64,000 nt of DNA from Stenotrophomonas sp. ASS1 (GCF_004346925.1 NZ_CP031167.1:764001-828000); one strand, 5' to 3'; counted from the stretch's first letter, positions 23,577 through 34,878 are shown. The notes: a model not told the origin generated them from the letters alone. Numbers and translations: made by a program.

Positions 23577-25283
23577 TCAGGCGATGTCGAGGCCCTGCCA
23601 GCCATGCTCGCCGGCCAGTCGCTGCAGCAGCGCCGACAGGTTGCGGGCGAAGCCGGCCATGTCGAACAGTCCACTGTGGTCGCGTGCCTGGGCCACTTCG
23701 GCGCGCAGCGTGGCCAGCGCCGACGGGTCATTGCCCAGCGTACTGGCGGTGGCGATGAATGCCGCATCGTCGGCGACATTCATCCGTGCCAGCCCCAGAT
23801 GGTGATTGAGGCTGCCGGCCACGCGCGCGGCGAAGGTGTCGCCCGGGCAGGTCAGTACCGGGCAGCCGGCCCACAGCGCATCGGACGCGGTGGTGTGCGC
23901 GTTGTACGGATGCGTGTCGAGGAACAGGTCGGCCAGCGGATAGCGAGCCAGGTACTGCGGATGTGGCAGCTTGGCCATGAACACCAGGCGTTCCGGATCC
24001 AGGCCAGCGGCCTGTGCGGCGCTGCGCAGGCGCGCGTCGGCCTGGCCGGGACCGGACAGCAGCCACAGTACGCTGCCGGGCACCGCCTGCAGCACCGCGA
24101 AGGCGCGGCCCATGCTGCGTGGATTGAGCTTGTAGCTGTTGTTGAAGCAGCAGAACACCACGCCCTGTTCGGGCAGGCCGCACTCGGCCCGGGACGGTGC
24201 CGGTTCGAGCAAGCGGGTGTTGTCCGAGGGCTGGAACGCACGCGGCAGGCGCAGTACGCGCTCGCTGTAGTGGGGTTCCAGTGACGGCGGCAGAACGAAG
24301 CTGTCGCCGATCACCGCATCCATCCACGGCGCACCGGACGTGCCGGGATAGGCCAGCCAGTTCAACTGCAGCGGGGCAGGGCGCATCGCCAGCACTTCCG
24401 GCGTACCGCCGCCGCCCCAGCCGCGCAGGTCGAACAGCAGGTCGATGCCCTGTGCGCGGATGCGTGCAGCAGTGTCTGCATGGCGCAGCGCGGCCACATC
24501 ATGCAGCTGCGTGGCCACCTGCAGGCGCTGGCGGATGCGGCTGCCGTCATCGTGGTTCAACGCGAACAGGTGCAGCTGCAACGCCGGGTCATGACGCAAC
24601 TGCTCGAACAGGGCCACGGTCAACAATCCGGTGGGATGGGCGCCGAAACCATTGGAAAGGAAGCCGACCCGCAGCGGGCCCTGGGAACGCACCTTCACTG
24701 GCGGCAACGGCCGCACTGAAGCGGCAACGGCGGATGCCCGGGCACGCGCGCAGGCCAACTGCTCGGCTGCGCTGGCATCTTCGCTGAGGAACGCGAACGG
24801 TTCGACCACGCCCTGCCCAGAGGCAAGTGCACCACGTACCTGTGCCGCCAGCGCGTCCACGTCCTGCCAGTCGCACAGGCGACGCTGCCAGGCCAGGCGC
24901 TGGGCGGCGATATAGGGTTCGCCCGGCATCAGCGCATGCGCTCGGCGATAGGCTGCCGCCGCGCCTTCGGCATCATCGGCATCTTCCAGCGCATGGCCCA
25001 GCCACAGCGCAATGCCCGGGTGCTGCGGGGCCAACGCCGAGGCTTGGCCGAGCAGTTTCGCCGCATCGGCATGCGCGCCGGCCATCCAGGCCACGCGGCC
25101 CAGCCGCGCCAGCGCTTCAGGGTGGTTCGGGCGCAGCTGCAGTGCACGGCGCGCGGCCTGCTCGCCGGCGGCGATGTCGCCGGCTTCCAGTTCCAGGTCC
25201 GCCAGCATCACCCAGGCGACGAAGTCGCCCGGCTGGCGTGCAATCGCCTGTTGCAGGTGCTGCCGCTGCTGCCAGGCCGACAT
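23577..25283 (-). CDS. O-linked GlcNAc transferase homologue (TPR-glycosyltransferase 41)
   Basis: A 568-residue protein with N-terminal tetratricopeptide repeats (residues about 1-135) and a GT41 catalytic domain, very like the structurally known Xanthomonas campestris OGT homologue. The conserved His216 in GFGAHPTGLL and Lys385 in FNNSYKLNP correspond to the key residues near 218 and 388 in that protein. The UDP-binding segment includes HPYNAHTTASDALWAGCPV. It probably glycosylates proteins in the cytoplasm, but bacterial substrates are not established. It follows prfA on the same strand by 5 bp, so it may be part of the hemA-prfA transcript. Confidence 0.88.
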   Translation of the reverse strand: MSAWQQRQHLQQAIARQPGDFVAWVMLADLELEAGDIAAGEQAARRALQLRPNHPEALARLGRVAWMAGAHADAAKLLGQASALAPQHPGIALWLGHALEDADDAEGAAAAYRRAHALMPGEPYIAAQRLAWQRRLCDWQDVDALAAQVRGALASGQGVVEPFAFLSEDASAAEQLACARARASAVAASVRPLPPVKVRSQGPLRVGFLSNGFGAHPTGLLTVALFEQLRHDPALQLHLFALNHDDGSRIRQRLQVATQLHDVAALRHADTAARIRAQGIDLLFDLRGWGGGGTPEVLAMRPAPLQLNWLAYPGTSGAPWMDAVIGDSFVLPPSLEPHYSERVLRLPRAFQPSDNTRLLEPAPSRAECGLPEQGVVFCCFNNSYKLNPRSMGRAFAVLQAVPGSVLWLLSGPGQADARLRSAAQAAGLDPERLVFMAKLPHPQYLARYPLADLFLDTHPYNAHTTASDALWAGCPVLTCPGDTFAARVAGSLNHHLGLARMNVADDAAFIATASTLGNDPSALATLRAEVAQARDHSGLFDMAGFARNLSALLQRLAGEHGWQGLDIA

Positions 25284-25288
25284 GCGAC

Positions 25289-26348
<1,060 letters not shown>

Positions 26349-26371
<23 letters not shown>

Positions 26372-27632
26372 CGGGTCTCACGGGTGGGTGGCGGTAACCC
26401 GGCGTGGCCGGGAACAGGCGCTCGGCGGCGCGGGTCAGGTCGGCATCGCCACTCAGCGCGGCCGCACGCAGGGCGGCGGTCGGCGGATGCAGCAGGCGGT
26501 TGGTCAGGCCGTGGGCAAGCAGCTCCAGCACTTCGTCGGCCGGCTTGCCGTTGGCCAGTTGCTGGCGTGCGCGCTCCAGCAGCTCGGCACGGGTGGCTTC
26601 GCCGAACGCGCGCAGCTGCCGCAGCGGCGCCTGATGGGCGCTGGCCTGCTGGGTCTCGACGAAGCGCGACACCTGCAGGTCGATGATCGCCTCGGCTTCG
26701 GCGGCGGCCTCGCGGCGGCCACGGCGGTTGTCTTCCACCGCGCGTTCGAGATCGTCCACGGTGTAGAGGAAGGCGTCGTTGAGCGTGCCGACCTCGGCCT
26801 CGATGTCGCGCGGTACGGCCAGGTCGAACAGCAGCATCGGCTTGTGCCGGCGCGCGCGCAGGGCCTTGGCCACCATTTCGCGATGGATCACCGGTTCGCG
26901 CGCAGCGGTGGCCGAGAACACCACGTCGGCCTCACCCAGGTGGCGGTCCAGTTCGGTCAGCGGCAGCGCCACGCCACCATGTCGGCTGGCCAGTTCCTGC
27001 GCGTGGGCGAGGGTGCGGTTGGCGATCAGCAGCCGGCGTACCTTGCCTTCGCTCAGGTGCCGTGCAGCCAGTTCGATGGTCTCGCCGGCACCGACCAGCA
27101 GTACGGTGGAATCGTCCAGCCGCGCGAACGCGTTCTGCGCCAGGCGCACCGCAGCCGACGCCACCGATACCGGGTTGGCGCCGACCTGGGTATCGGTGCG
27201 CGCACGCTTGGCCACCGAGAAGGTCTGCTGGAACAGGCGGTCCAGGCGGTGGCCGAGCAGGCCATGGTCGCGCGCGGTCGACCAGGCATCCTTCACCTGG
27301 CCGAGGATCTGCGGTTCACCCAGCACCATCGAGTCCAGCCCGGTGGCGACCCGGAACAGGTGGCGCACGGCCTCGGCGTCAGCGTGCTGGTACAGGTAGC
27401 CCTGCAGGTCGCCGGCCTGGGTGTGCAGCCACTGGTCCAGCGCCTGTGCCGAATCGGCCACGGCGTACAGCTCGGTGCGGTTGCAGGTGGACAGCAGCAC
27501 CGCCTCGGCGATCTGCGGAGTATCGCGCAGCGAACCGAGCGCGCGCGGCAACGCCTCACCGGCGAAGGCCGCGCGCTCGCGCAGCTCCACCGGTGCGGTC
27601 TGGTGATTCAGTCCGAGCACCCACAGGGTCAT
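26349..27632 (-). CDS. hemA: Glutamyl-tRNA reductase
   Basis: A 427-residue enzyme that reduces glutamyl-tRNA(Glu) to glutamate-1-semialdehyde, the first step of C5-pathway haem synthesis. The catalytic Cys50 lies in [23 protein letters not shown] is the substrate-binding segment, and the NADPH-binding region includes [16 protein letters not shown] near residue 178. It is divergent from the TPR-lolB-ispE operon across only 54 bp, as in many gammaproteobacteria, so the promoters must overlap or lie back to back. Confidence 0.97.
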
Positions 27633-27686
27633 TGTTCAGTTGCTTGCGATAAGCTGCTGGCCATTGGACGACATTTTAAGGCCCCG

Positions 27687-29381
27687 ATGCCGACGATGCC
27701 CGCATTGATTCGCATCCCCAGTGTTCTGCTGCTGTCCCTGGCCTGCAGCCAGGCCCTGGCGGCGGTGCCGGCCAAGGCCCCCGTGCGGGCTGCGGCCACT
27801 GAGGAACTGGCGCTGGAACCGGTGATGGCCGGTGAGTTCGCCCTGCAGGCCGGCAAGCTGGCCGAGGCCGCGCGCTGGTACCTGCAGGCGGCCCAGCAGA
27901 CCGACGGCGACGCCGGCCTGGCCGAGCGCGCGACCCGCATTTCCATGCTCGCCAACGATGATGCCAGCGCCGCCAAGGGCCTGGCCCTGTGGCAGCAGCG
28001 CGCCCCGCGTTCGTTGACCATGCGCAGTGCGGCCGGTGCACTGGCCATGCGCCAGGGCGATGTGAAGGCGGCCCGCACCGAACTGCAGGGCCTGCTGGCC
28101 GACCCCGACGAGCGCGGCTGGAAGTTCGCCCTGGCCGCACTGATCGGTGGCGGCCGTGATCCGGCGGTGCCCGCGCAGGTGCTGGGTGAGCTGGTCGACG
28201 CCAATGCCATTCCGCCGAAGATCGAAGCCTGGCAGGAGTTTGGCCGCCTTGCCCTGCGCATGGAAAAGCCCGAGCTGGCCCGGCGCATGATCGATGAAGT
28301 GGTCAAGCGCTTCCCGGAAGAGCCACGTGTGGCGCTGCTGCGTGCCAGCCAGCTGCAACAGGCGGGCGAGACCGGCAAGGCGTTGTCGCTGCTGCACGAT
28401 GTGGAGCCGAAGACCCGCCAGGACCCGGAGCTGCGCAATGCGGTGGCCATTGCCTATGACAGTCTCGGCCAGCCGTCCGCCGCCGAGCGCGTGCTGGCGT
28501 TCGGCCCGCAGGACGTGCAGACCTGGGGCATGCGCGCCTCGCTGCTGGCCAAGCAGGGCGACAAGGCCGCGCTTTCCAATCTCTACAACGAACTGTCGCG
28601 GCAGGCGGCCAAGCCGGACCCGGCGCAGCGCCTGCTGCTGGGCAAGATCGCCGAGTACCTGAAGCGTTATCCCGAGGCGGTGCAGTGGTACCACAGCGTG
28701 CCCGGTGGCGATGAGCTGAGCGAAGCGCGCCTGCGCGCAGCCAATGCCCAGGCCCTGGCCGGGCGCCTGCCGCTGGCGCTGGAAGAAGTGCATGCGATCC
28801 AGTCCGATGCTGTGGTCGACGACGATGTGCGCCGCGACGCCTACCTGCTGGAAGCCGAACTGCGCCAGCGCGCCGACGACAGCGCCGGTGAACTGGATGC
28901 GCTGGCCCGCGGCCTGGCCGCTTACCCGGATGACAACGGCCTGCTGTACGCCCGTGCGCTCACCTGGGAACGCCGCGACGACATCCCGCGCGCCGAGGCG
29001 GATCTGCGCAAGATCCTGGTGACCGAGCCGGAGAACGTGCCGGCTTTGAACGCGCTGGGTTACACCCTGGCCGATCGCACCGGCCGCCTGCAGGAAGCAC
29101 TGGAGCTGATCGACCGCGCCCGCGTGGCCGAACCGGACAACGCCGCCATCGTCGACAGCTACGGCTGGGTGCTGTATCGCCTGGGCCGCAAGGAAGAGGC
29201 ACTGGTGCAGCTGCGCCGGGCCTGGACCCTGGCCAAGGACCCGGAGATCGCTTCGCACGTTGGCGAAGTGCTATGGGTGCTGGGCAAGCACGATGAGGCC
29301 CGTCATTTCTTCGAGGAAGCGGCCAAGCTCGACCCTGAAAACCGCGCGCTGCTGCGCGCCCGCGAGAAATTCAATCCATGA
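27687..29381 (+). CDS. Secreted/periplasmic tetratricopeptide repeat protein
   Basis: A 564-residue protein with a signal peptide ([20 protein letters not shown]) followed by many tetratricopeptide-type helical pairs across its length. The last and clearest repeats are near the C-terminus ([20 protein letters not shown], then [19 protein letters not shown] and [17 protein letters not shown]). TPR proteins at this position upstream of lolB are conserved in Pseudomonas and relatives and are thought to act in envelope assembly. The ATG at 27687 is chosen; 27696 is an alternative. The stop overlaps the lolB start (ATGA). Confidence 0.88.
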   Translation: MPTMPALIRIPSVLLLSLACSQALAAVPAKAPVRAAATEELALEPVMAGEFALQAGKLAEAARWYLQAAQQTDGDAGLAERATRISMLANDDASAAKGLALWQQRAPRSLTMRSAAGALAMRQGDVKAARTELQGLLADPDERGWKFALAALIGGGRDPAVPAQVLGELVDANAIPPKIEAWQEFGRLALRMEKPELARRMIDEVVKRFPEEPRVALLRASQLQQAGETGKALSLLHDVEPKTRQDPELRNAVAIAYDSLGQPSAAERVLAFGPQDVQTWGMRASLLAKQGDKAALSNLYNELSRQAAKPDPAQRLLLGKIAEYLKRYPEAVQWYHSVPGGDELSEARLRAANAQALAGRLPLALEEVHAIQSDAVVDDDVRRDAYLLEAELRQRADDSAGELDALARGLAAYPDDNGLLYARALTWERRDDIPRAEADLRKILVTEPENVPALNALGYTLADRTGRLQEALELIDRARVAEPDNAAIVDSYGWVLYRLGRKEEALVQLRRAWTLAKDPEIASHVGEVLWVLGKHDEARHFFEEAAKLDPENRALLRAREKFNP

Positions 29382-30037
29382 GTGTTTCCCTGATCCGGCC
29401 GCTGCTGTTGGCGGCCGCGACCCTGGCGGTCAGCGCCTGCACCAGCGTGGGCACGCAGAAGACCCCGGCGCCGGCGGTGGTCGAGATCGTTTCGGCCGAA
29501 GCGGCGCAGGCCGAGGCCGCACGCGTGGCCGCGCTGCAGGCACAGCCGGACTGGGCCTTCCAGGGCCGGGTCGCGGTCAGCAAGGGCAAGGACGGTGGCA
29601 GCGGTCGCATCGACTGGAAGCAGGAAGGGCGCCGTTATGTGGTCGAGCTGAGCGCGCCGGTGACCCGGCAGAGCTGGAAGCTGACCGGCGATACCCATTC
29701 CGAAGCTGGCCGCCTGGAAGGGCTGGCCGGCGGTCCGCGCGATGGCGAGGACGCCCAGCAGCTGCTGCTGGAGGCGACCGGCTGGGACATTCCGGTCAAC
29801 CAGCTGCCGGAGTGGATCCGTGGCCTGGTGGCCGGCGACGCCGCTGGCCCGGAAAAGGTCGAGCGCGACGGTGAAGGCCGGCCGCGTCGCATGCAGCAGA
29901 TGGGCTGGCAGGTGCAGTACCTAGACTGGTACCCGGCCGAGGCCGGGCACCCGGCGTTGCCGCGCCGGATCGAAGCCAGCAATGGCGACGCCAAGGTACG
30001 CCTGCTGGTGGACCAGTGGGGGCAGGGCGCGCCATGA
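29378..30037 (+). CDS. lolB: Outer-membrane lipoprotein insertion protein LolB
   Basis: A 219-residue lipoprotein. The lipobox cysteine is C21 (LAVSAC), followed by a linker and the LolB beta-barrel: [24 protein letters not shown], then SWKLTG and the C-terminal PRRIEA...VRLLVDQW. It receives lipoproteins from LolA and inserts them in the outer membrane. Overlaps on both sides (TPR gene upstream, ispE downstream, each by 4 bp) show a coupled operon; the lolB-ispE-prs order is conserved across gammaproteobacteria. Confidence 0.94.
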   Translation: MSVSLIRPLLLAAATLAVSACTSVGTQKTPAPAVVEIVSAEAAQAEAARVAALQAQPDWAFQGRVAVSKGKDGGSGRIDWKQEGRRYVVELSAPVTRQSWKLTGDTHSEAGRLEGLAGGPRDGEDAQQLLLEATGWDIPVNQLPEWIRGLVAGDAAGPEKVERDGEGRPRRMQQMGWQVQYLDWYPAEAGHPALPRRIEASNGDAKVRLLVDQWGQGAP

Positions 30038-30903
30038 GCGGGGCAGTCGACGACGCGGGCTGGTCCTGGTGGCCGGCCCCGGCCAAGCTGAACCTGTTCC
30101 TGCACATCACCGGCCGCCGCGCCGACGGTTACCACGAGCTGCAGACCGTGTTCCGGCTGCTGGACTGGGGCGACCGCATCGGCCTGCGCCTGCGTGAAGA
30201 CGGCCAGGTGCGCCGGCAGGGCGAGGGGCTGGCTGGCGTGGCCGAGGCCGATGATCTGGCGGTGCGTGCCGCGCGATTGCTCAAAGAAGTGGCAAATGTC
30301 GCGCAAGGTGCGGACATCGTCGTTGAAAAGCATGTATCTGCCGGTGGCGGCTTCGGCGGCGGTTCGTCCGATGCCGCCACCGTGCTGGTGGTGCTGAACC
30401 GCCTGTGGCGGGCCGGTCTGGACGAGGACGCGCTTGCCGCGCTGGGCCTGCGCCTGGGGGCGGACGTGCCGGTGTTCGTGCGCGGGCGCAATGCCTGGGC
30501 CGAAGGGGTGGGCGAGCGCCTGCAGCCGATCGCGCTGGAACCGGCCTGGTATGTGGTGGTTGAACCGGGCGTTCATGTTCCCACCCCGGCCCTGTTCGCA
30601 GACCCGGATTTGACGCGCGACAGCCCAGTGGCGAAAATAGAGGACTTCGCTTCCGGAACCCTGGTCGGGAACGCGTTCGAACCGGTGCTGCGCCGCCGTG
30701 AGCCTGCCGTCGAGGCAGCGTTCGCCGCGTTGAGCGATATCGGCACGGCGCGGCTGACCGGTTCGGGAAGTGGTTGTTTCGTCGAGTTCGCATCGCAGTC
30801 TGCCGCAGAGCAGGGACGGTCGAAGTTGCCGAAGGAGTTGCGGGCAAGGGTGGCAGCGGGCGTTGCGCGTTCGCCACTGCTGGATGCACTCGAGCAACAC
30901 TGA
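30034..30903 (+). CDS. ispE: 4-diphosphocytidyl-2-C-methyl-D-erythritol kinase
   Basis: A 289-residue GHMP-family kinase of the non-mevalonate isoprenoid pathway; it phosphorylates CDP-methylerythritol. Motif 1 is [20 protein letters not shown] near residue 14. The ATP-binding glycine loop is [13 protein letters not shown] near 105, and [12 protein letters not shown] near 245 is the third GHMP motif. The start at 30034 overlaps the lolB stop (ATGA). A tRNA-Gln gene begins 11 bp after the stop, so it may be processed from the same transcript. Confidence 0.96.
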   Translation: MSGAVDDAGWSWWPAPAKLNLFLHITGRRADGYHELQTVFRLLDWGDRIGLRLREDGQVRRQGEGLAGVAEADDLAVRAARLLKEVANVAQGADIVVEKHVSAGGGFGGGSSDAATVLVVLNRLWRAGLDEDALAALGLRLGADVPVFVRGRNAWAEGVGERLQPIALEPAWYVVVEPGVHVPTPALFADPDLTRDSPVAKIEDFASGTLVGNAFEPVLRRREPAVEAAFAALSDIGTARLTGSGSGCFVEFASQSAAEQGRSKLPKELRARVAAGVARSPLLDALEQH

Positions 30904-30914
30904 TTTATCAATGC

Positions 30915-30991
30915 AGGGGCGTCGCCAAGAGGCCCAAGGCACCAGGTTTTGATCCTGGCATTCGTAGGTTCGAATCCTACCGCCCCTGCCA
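30915..30991 (+). tRNA. tRNA-Gln (TTG)
   Basis: A 77-nt tRNA with acceptor stem AGGGGCG/CGCCCCT, discriminator G and encoded CCA (30989-30991). The anticodon arm CCAGG-TTTTGAT-CCTGG places anticodon TTG, reading CAA/CAG. The T arm contains GGTTCGAATCC. It lies between ispE and prs, the same place as in Pseudomonas. Confidence 0.95.
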
Positions 30992-31128
30992 ATAGCGGCT
31001 GTGTCCGCGCCTTCCAGCGCATCGCCCGCGCGGGACGTGGAAACAACCGCGGTGTTGTCAGCAGCAAGGGTCCATCGGGGTCCTTGCCGACTCCGGATCC
31101 CCGCCACTCGTCCCCGCCCGAGACAATC

Positions 31129-32091
31129 ATGATGCAAGAGTCCCCGAACCTGCTGGTCTTTTCCGGCAACGCCAACAAACGTCTGGCGCAGAACATCTGC
31201 AAGGAACTGGGGGTTCGCCCGGGCAAGGCGCTGGTCTCGCACTTCTCCGATGGTGAAGTGCAGGTGGAGATCGAAGAGAACGTCCGCAAGCAGGACGTGT
31301 TCGTGATCCAGCCGACCTGCGCGCCGAGCGCGGAAAACCTGATGGAACTGCTGGTGCTGATCGACGCGCTCAAGCGCGCATCGGTGGCCAGCGTGACCGC
31401 CGTGGTGCCGTACTTCGGTTACTCGCGGCAGGATCGCCGCATGCGTTCCTCGCGCGTGCCGATCACCGCCAAGCTGGCGGCGAAGATGTTCAGCACCGCT
31501 GGCGCTGATCGCGTGCTGACCGTCGACCTGCACGCCGACCAGATCCAGGGCTTCTTCGATATTCCGGTGGACAACGTGTATGCGTCCCCGCTGCTGCTGG
31601 CCGACATCTGGCGTGCCTACGGCACCGAGAACCTGATTGTTGTGTCGCCGGACGTGGGCGGCGTGGTCCGCGCCCGTGCGGTGGCCAAGCGCCTGGATGA
31701 CGCCGACCTGGCGATCATCGACAAGCGCCGCCCGCGCGCCAACGTCTCCACCGTGATGAACATCATCGGTGACGTCGAAGGCAAGACCTGCGTGATGGTC
31801 GATGACATCGTCGACACCGCCGGCACCCTGTGCGCCGCTGCTGCTGCCCTGAAGGCGCGCGGTGCGCTCAAGGTCGCCGCCTACTGCACCCACGCGGTGC
31901 TGTCGGGCCCGGCGGTGGACAACATCACCAATTCCCAGCTCGACGAGCTGGTGGTGACCGACACCATCCCGCTGAAGGACGCGGCGCGGGTGTGCAGCAA
32001 GATCCGCCAGCTGAGCGTGGCGGAAATGCTGGCCGAAACGATGCGCCGCATCGCCTTCGGCGAGTCGGTCAGCTCGCTGTACGTCGACTGA
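31129..32091 (+). CDS. prs: Ribose-phosphate pyrophosphokinase
   Basis: A 320-residue PRPP synthetase, which makes 5-phosphoribosyl-1-pyrophosphate from ribose-5-phosphate and ATP for nucleotide, histidine and tryptophan synthesis. Signature segments are [18 protein letters not shown] near residue 130, [15 protein letters not shown] near 170, and the PRPP-binding loop [13 protein letters not shown] near 222. The start is one of two adjacent ATGs (31129/31132). The long GC-rich frame upstream runs through the tRNA and is not coding. A hairpin follows the stop. Confidence 0.97.
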   Translation: MMQESPNLLVFSGNANKRLAQNICKELGVRPGKALVSHFSDGEVQVEIEENVRKQDVFVIQPTCAPSAENLMELLVLIDALKRASVASVTAVVPYFGYSRQDRRMRSSRVPITAKLAAKMFSTAGADRVLTVDLHADQIQGFFDIPVDNVYASPLLLADIWRAYGTENLIVVSPDVGGVVRARAVAKRLDDADLAIIDKRRPRANVSTVMNIIGDVEGKTCVMVDDIVDTAGTLCAAAAALKARGALKVAAYCTHAVLSGPAVDNITNSQLDELVVTDTIPLKDAARVCSKIRQLSVAEMLAETMRRIAFGESVSSLYVD

Positions 32092-32098
32092 GTTCTTC

Positions 32099-32153
32099 GC
32101 CCCTGCCGGCAACGGCGGGGGCATACCCGGATGCTTCTGGTCGCGGAAGCATC
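32099..32153 (+). terminator. Two hairpins between prs and rplY
   Basis: A GCCCCTGCCG/CGGCGGGGGC stem (32099-32122) is followed by GATGCTTC/GAAGCATC (32130-32153). Neither has a long T-tract. They may partly terminate prs transcripts or form the leader of rplY, which starts 47 bp later. Confidence 0.5.
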
Positions 32154-32200
32154 TTCAACCGCCACGCCGCAGGGCGCGGCAACAACCTGAGTAGTCGAAA

Positions 32201-32818
32201 ATGTCGAAGACCCATGAAATCAAGGTCACCAAGCGTGAACTGCAGCGTAAGGGTGCGAGCCGCCGCCTGCGTCACGCTGGTGTGATCCCGGCCATCGTGT
32301 ACGGCGGCAACGCCGAGCCGGTCGCCATCAGCCTGGACCACAACGAAATCTGGCTGGCCCAGCAGAACGAGTGGTTCTATGCCTCGATCCTGGACCTGAA
32401 CCTGGACGGCCAGGTGCAGAAGGTCCTGCTGCGTGACATGCAGCGCCATCCGTACAAGCAGCTGATCATGCACCTGGACTTCCAGCGCGTGAACGAGAAC
32501 GAAGCCCTGACCGCTTCGGTCCCGCTGCACTTCATCAACGAAGACACCTCGCCGGCCGGCAAGGCTGCCGACGTCGTGGTCACCCACGAACTGAAGGAAG
32601 TGACCATCACCTGCCTGCCGAAGGACCTGCCGGAGTCGATCGAAGTCGACCTGGGCGAGCTGAAGGCCGGTGACGTGGTGTACCTGTCCGACATCAAGCT
32701 GCCGAAGGGCGTGGAAATCCCGGCCCTGGCGCTGGGCAAGGACCACGACGACGCCATCGTCACCGCCAAGGCCGGCAAGGCCGACGCGGCTGACGAAGAA
32801 GCGGCTGCCGCCGAGTAA
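32201..32818 (+). CDS. rplY: 50S ribosomal protein L25 (Ctc form)
   Basis: A 205-residue general stress-type L25. The N-terminal 5S rRNA-binding domain (residues 1-95, RKGASRRLRHAGVIPAIVYG) is joined to the C-terminal beta TL5 domain (VTCLPKDLPESIEVDLGELK) and an acidic Ala-rich tail. This two-domain form is usual outside the Enterobacteria, where L25 is only about 94 residues. It lies between prs and pth, a conserved order. A short hairpin separates it from pth. Confidence 0.96.
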   Translation: MSKTHEIKVTKRELQRKGASRRLRHAGVIPAIVYGGNAEPVAISLDHNEIWLAQQNEWFYASILDLNLDGQVQKVLLRDMQRHPYKQLIMHLDFQRVNENEALTASVPLHFINEDTSPAGKAADVVVTHELKEVTITCLPKDLPESIEVDLGELKAGDVVYLSDIKLPKGVEIPALALGKDHDDAIVTAKAGKADAADEEAAAAE

Positions 32819-32827
32819 TACCGCTAC

Positions 32828-32851
32828 GGTGCCTGCCTCCGGGCAGGCACC
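32828..32851 (+). terminator. Hairpin between rplY and pth
   Basis: GGTGCCTGCC (32828-32837), loop TCCG and GGCAGGCACC (32842-32851) form a perfect 10-bp stem followed by GTATT. It may be a weak terminator or attenuator; pth begins only 15 bp later and its ribosome-binding site GGAAGGA is directly after. Confidence 0.6.
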
Positions 32852-32866
32852 GTATTGGAAGGAACC

Positions 32867-33445
32867 ATGGCAGGACTGCGACTGATCGTCGGTCTGGGCA
32901 ACCCCGGATCGGAACACGCCCGGACCCGGCACAATGCCGGGTTTCATTTCGTTGAGGCCCTGGCGGAAAAAGCCGGTGCACGATGGAATGTGGACAGCAA
33001 GCTGTTCGGTGAGACCGCCAAGGTCGAGATCGCCGGGCAGACGGTGTGGCTGCTCAAGCCCGCCACCTTCATGAACCTCAGCGGCAAGTCGGTCACCGCC
33101 GCACAGCGGTTCTGGAAGATCGAGCCGGAAGAAACCCTGCTGGCCCACGACGAACTGGACCTGGCGCCCGGCGTGGCGCGGCTGAAGTTCGACGGTGGCC
33201 ACGGTGGCCAGAACGGCCTGCGCGACACCATCCGCCTGCTCGGCCACGGCAAGTTCCATCGCCTGCGCGTGGGTATCGGCCATCCTGGCCACAAGGACCG
33301 CGTGGTGGGTTGGGTGCTGGGACGCCCTTCCAAGGATGATGACGTACTGATTTCGCGCGCCATCGACGATGCCATCGACGTGCTGCCGCTGGCAGTGCAG
33401 GGCGACTTCAGCGAAGCGATGAAGCGGCTTCCTACCCCGAAATAG
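32867..33445 (+). CDS. pth: Peptidyl-tRNA hydrolase
   Basis: A 192-residue enzyme that frees tRNA from prematurely released peptidyl-tRNA. Visible are IVGLGNPGSEHARTRHNAGF with the catalytic histidine near residue 22, KPATFMNLSGKSV near 64, the DELDL motif near 93, and GGHGGQNGLRD near 110. ATG 32867 has GGAAGGA about 4-9 bases upstream, whereas an in-frame TTG at 32855 lacks one. It lies upstream of ychF, a common arrangement. Confidence 0.96.
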   Translation: MAGLRLIVGLGNPGSEHARTRHNAGFHFVEALAEKAGARWNVDSKLFGETAKVEIAGQTVWLLKPATFMNLSGKSVTAAQRFWKIEPEETLLAHDELDLAPGVARLKFDGGHGGQNGLRDTIRLLGHGKFHRLRVGIGHPGHKDRVVGWVLGRPSKDDDVLISRAIDDAIDVLPLAVQGDFSEAMKRLPTPK

Positions 33446-33455
33446 CCCGCTTTCG

Positions 33456-33479
33456 GTAGGTGCCAACCTTGGTTGGCAC
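33456..33479 (+). repeat. SMAG-type palindrome
   Basis: GTAG head followed by the stem GTGCCAACCTTGGTTGGCAC, 10 bp after the pth stop and about 84 bp before ychF. Confidence 0.8.
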
Positions 33480-33562
33480 ACAATGATCGACACCGAGATG
33501 GATTGGCCAAGCAGCGCGCGCGCTGTTTCACCAATCACTTTCACCCCAGAGAGCTGTCACCC

Positions 33563-34654
33563 ATGGGTATCAAATGCGGCATCGTCGGCCTGCCCAACGT
33601 CGGCAAGTCGACCCTGTTCAATGCGCTGACCAAGGCGGGTATCGCCGCGGCGAACTTCCCGTTCTGCACCATCGAACCGAACGTCGGCATCGTGCCGGTG
33701 CCGGATCCGCGCCTGAACGAGCTGGCAGCGATCATCAACCCGCAGAAGGTCATCCCGACCGCAGTCGAATTCGTCGACATCGCCGGCCTGGTGGCCGGTG
33801 CCGCCAGCGGTGAAGGCCTGGGCAACAAGTTCCTGGCGCACATCCGCGAAGTCGATGCGATCACCCACGTGGTGCGCTGCTTCGAGAACGCCGACGTCAT
33901 CCACGTCAACAACAAGGTCGACCCGATCTCGGACATCGAAACCATCGATACCGAGCTGGCGCTGGCCGACCTGGACAGCGTCGAGAAGGCGCTGAACCGC
34001 GCCGAGCGTGCGGCCAAGGGGGGTGACAAGGACGCCGCGGCGCGCAAGCCGGTGCTGGCCAAGCTGCAGGCGGCGCTGTCCGACGGCAAGTCCGGCCGTT
34101 CGGTGGGCCTGGACGAGGAAGAGAAGGCGCTGGTGCGCGATCTGTTCCTGCTGACCCTGAAGCCGGTGATGTACATCGCCAACGTGCTGGAAGACGGTTT
34201 CGACAACAACCCGCACCTGGAAGCCGTGCGTGCGCATGCTGCCGCCGAAGGCGCGCAGGTGGTGCCGGTGTCGGCCGCGATCGAAGAGGAGCTGTCCCAG
34301 CTCGATGACGAAGACCGCGATACCTTCCTGGCCGATCTGGGCCTGAGCGAGCCGGGCCTGAACCGCGTGATCAACGCGGCCTACAGCCTGCTCGGCCTGC
34401 AGACCTACTTCACCGCCGGCGTGAAGGAAGTCCGCGCGTGGACCGTGCGCAAGGGCGCCACCGCCCCGCAGGCCGCCGCGGTCATCCACACCGACTTCGA
34501 GAAGGGCTTCATCCGCGCCGAAACCATCGCGTATGACGACTTCATCAAGTACAAGGGCGAAGCCGGCGCCAAGGAAGCCGGTCGCCTGCGCCTGGAAGGC
34601 AAGGAATACCGCGTGCAGGAAGGCGACGTGCTGCACTTCCGCTTCAACGTCTGA
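33563..34654 (+). CDS. ychF: Redox-regulated ATPase YchF
   Basis: A 363-residue Obg-family P-loop protein that binds ATP rather than GTP and associates with ribosomes. Walker A is GLPNVGKST at residues 8-16; the switch region is [18 protein letters not shown], then DIAGLV and a helical hairpin. The C-terminal TGS domain includes [20 protein letters not shown] and [13 protein letters not shown]. The length equals E. coli YchF. The start at 33563 matches the family N-terminus [12 protein letters not shown]. Ends at a strong terminator. Confidence 0.97.
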   Translation: MGIKCGIVGLPNVGKSTLFNALTKAGIAAANFPFCTIEPNVGIVPVPDPRLNELAAIINPQKVIPTAVEFVDIAGLVAGAASGEGLGNKFLAHIREVDAITHVVRCFENADVIHVNNKVDPISDIETIDTELALADLDSVEKALNRAERAAKGGDKDAAARKPVLAKLQAALSDGKSGRSVGLDEEEKALVRDLFLLTLKPVMYIANVLEDGFDNNPHLEAVRAHAAAEGAQVVPVSAAIEEELSQLDDEDRDTFLADLGLSEPGLNRVINAAYSLLGLQTYFTAGVKEVRAWTVRKGATAPQAAAVIHTDFEKGFIRAETIAYDDFIKYKGEAGAKEAGRLRLEGKEYRVQEGDVLHFRFNV

Positions 34655-34679
34655 TCCAGCGGCATCGGATCGACCCAGG

Positions 34680-34710
34680 ACGCCCCGCCTTGTGCGGGGC
34701 GTTCGCGTTT
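34680..34710 (+). terminator. Intrinsic terminator of ychF
   Basis: ACGCCCCGC (34680-34688), loop CTTGT and GCGGGGCGT (34694-34702) are followed by TCGCGTTT. Good stem, moderate T-tract, 25 bp after the stop. Confidence 0.8.
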
Positions 34711-34716
34711 CTGGTG

Positions 34717-34818
34717 ATGGACAAAAAAGCACCAGGCTGCGAAACGCTTGCGGTGCGACGTTTGCCGGCACTTGTCCACAGAAAACTCCCATCGCTTTCC
34801 ACGCCGGATGTGGAAAAC
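34717..34818 (+). repeat. 102-bp direct repeat, unit 1
   Basis: It begins ATGGACAAAAAAGCACCAGG and ends GATGTGGAAAAC. Inside are TTGTCCACA at 34772-34780 and, on the opposite strand, TTTTCCACA at 34809-34817, with starts 37 bp apart. The 3' end forms a TTTCCAC/GTGGAAA stem with a 7-base loop. Most diverged of the three units. Confidence 0.85.
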
Positions 34819-34822
34819 CGTG

Positions 34823-34860
34823 GGGGCGGATCCCTTTCCACGGGAAAGGGCTCCGACCCC
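34823..34860. repeat. Long hairpin between repeat units 1 and 2
   Basis: Nested arms GGGG-CGGA-CCCTTTCC and GGAAAGGG-TCCG-CCCC, with a 3-base ACG loop, one internal mismatch and a one-base bulge, give about 16 base pairs. It is absent between units 2 and 3. Confidence 0.75.
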
Positions 34861-34878
34861 GATCAGTGCAGTCGGACC

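Noticed and set aside
30949-31128. Longer prs start through the tRNA-Gln gene
   Set aside because: The frame reads through the tRNA and adds 60 residues absent from the PRPP synthetase family; the adjacent ATGs at 31129/31132 match the family start.
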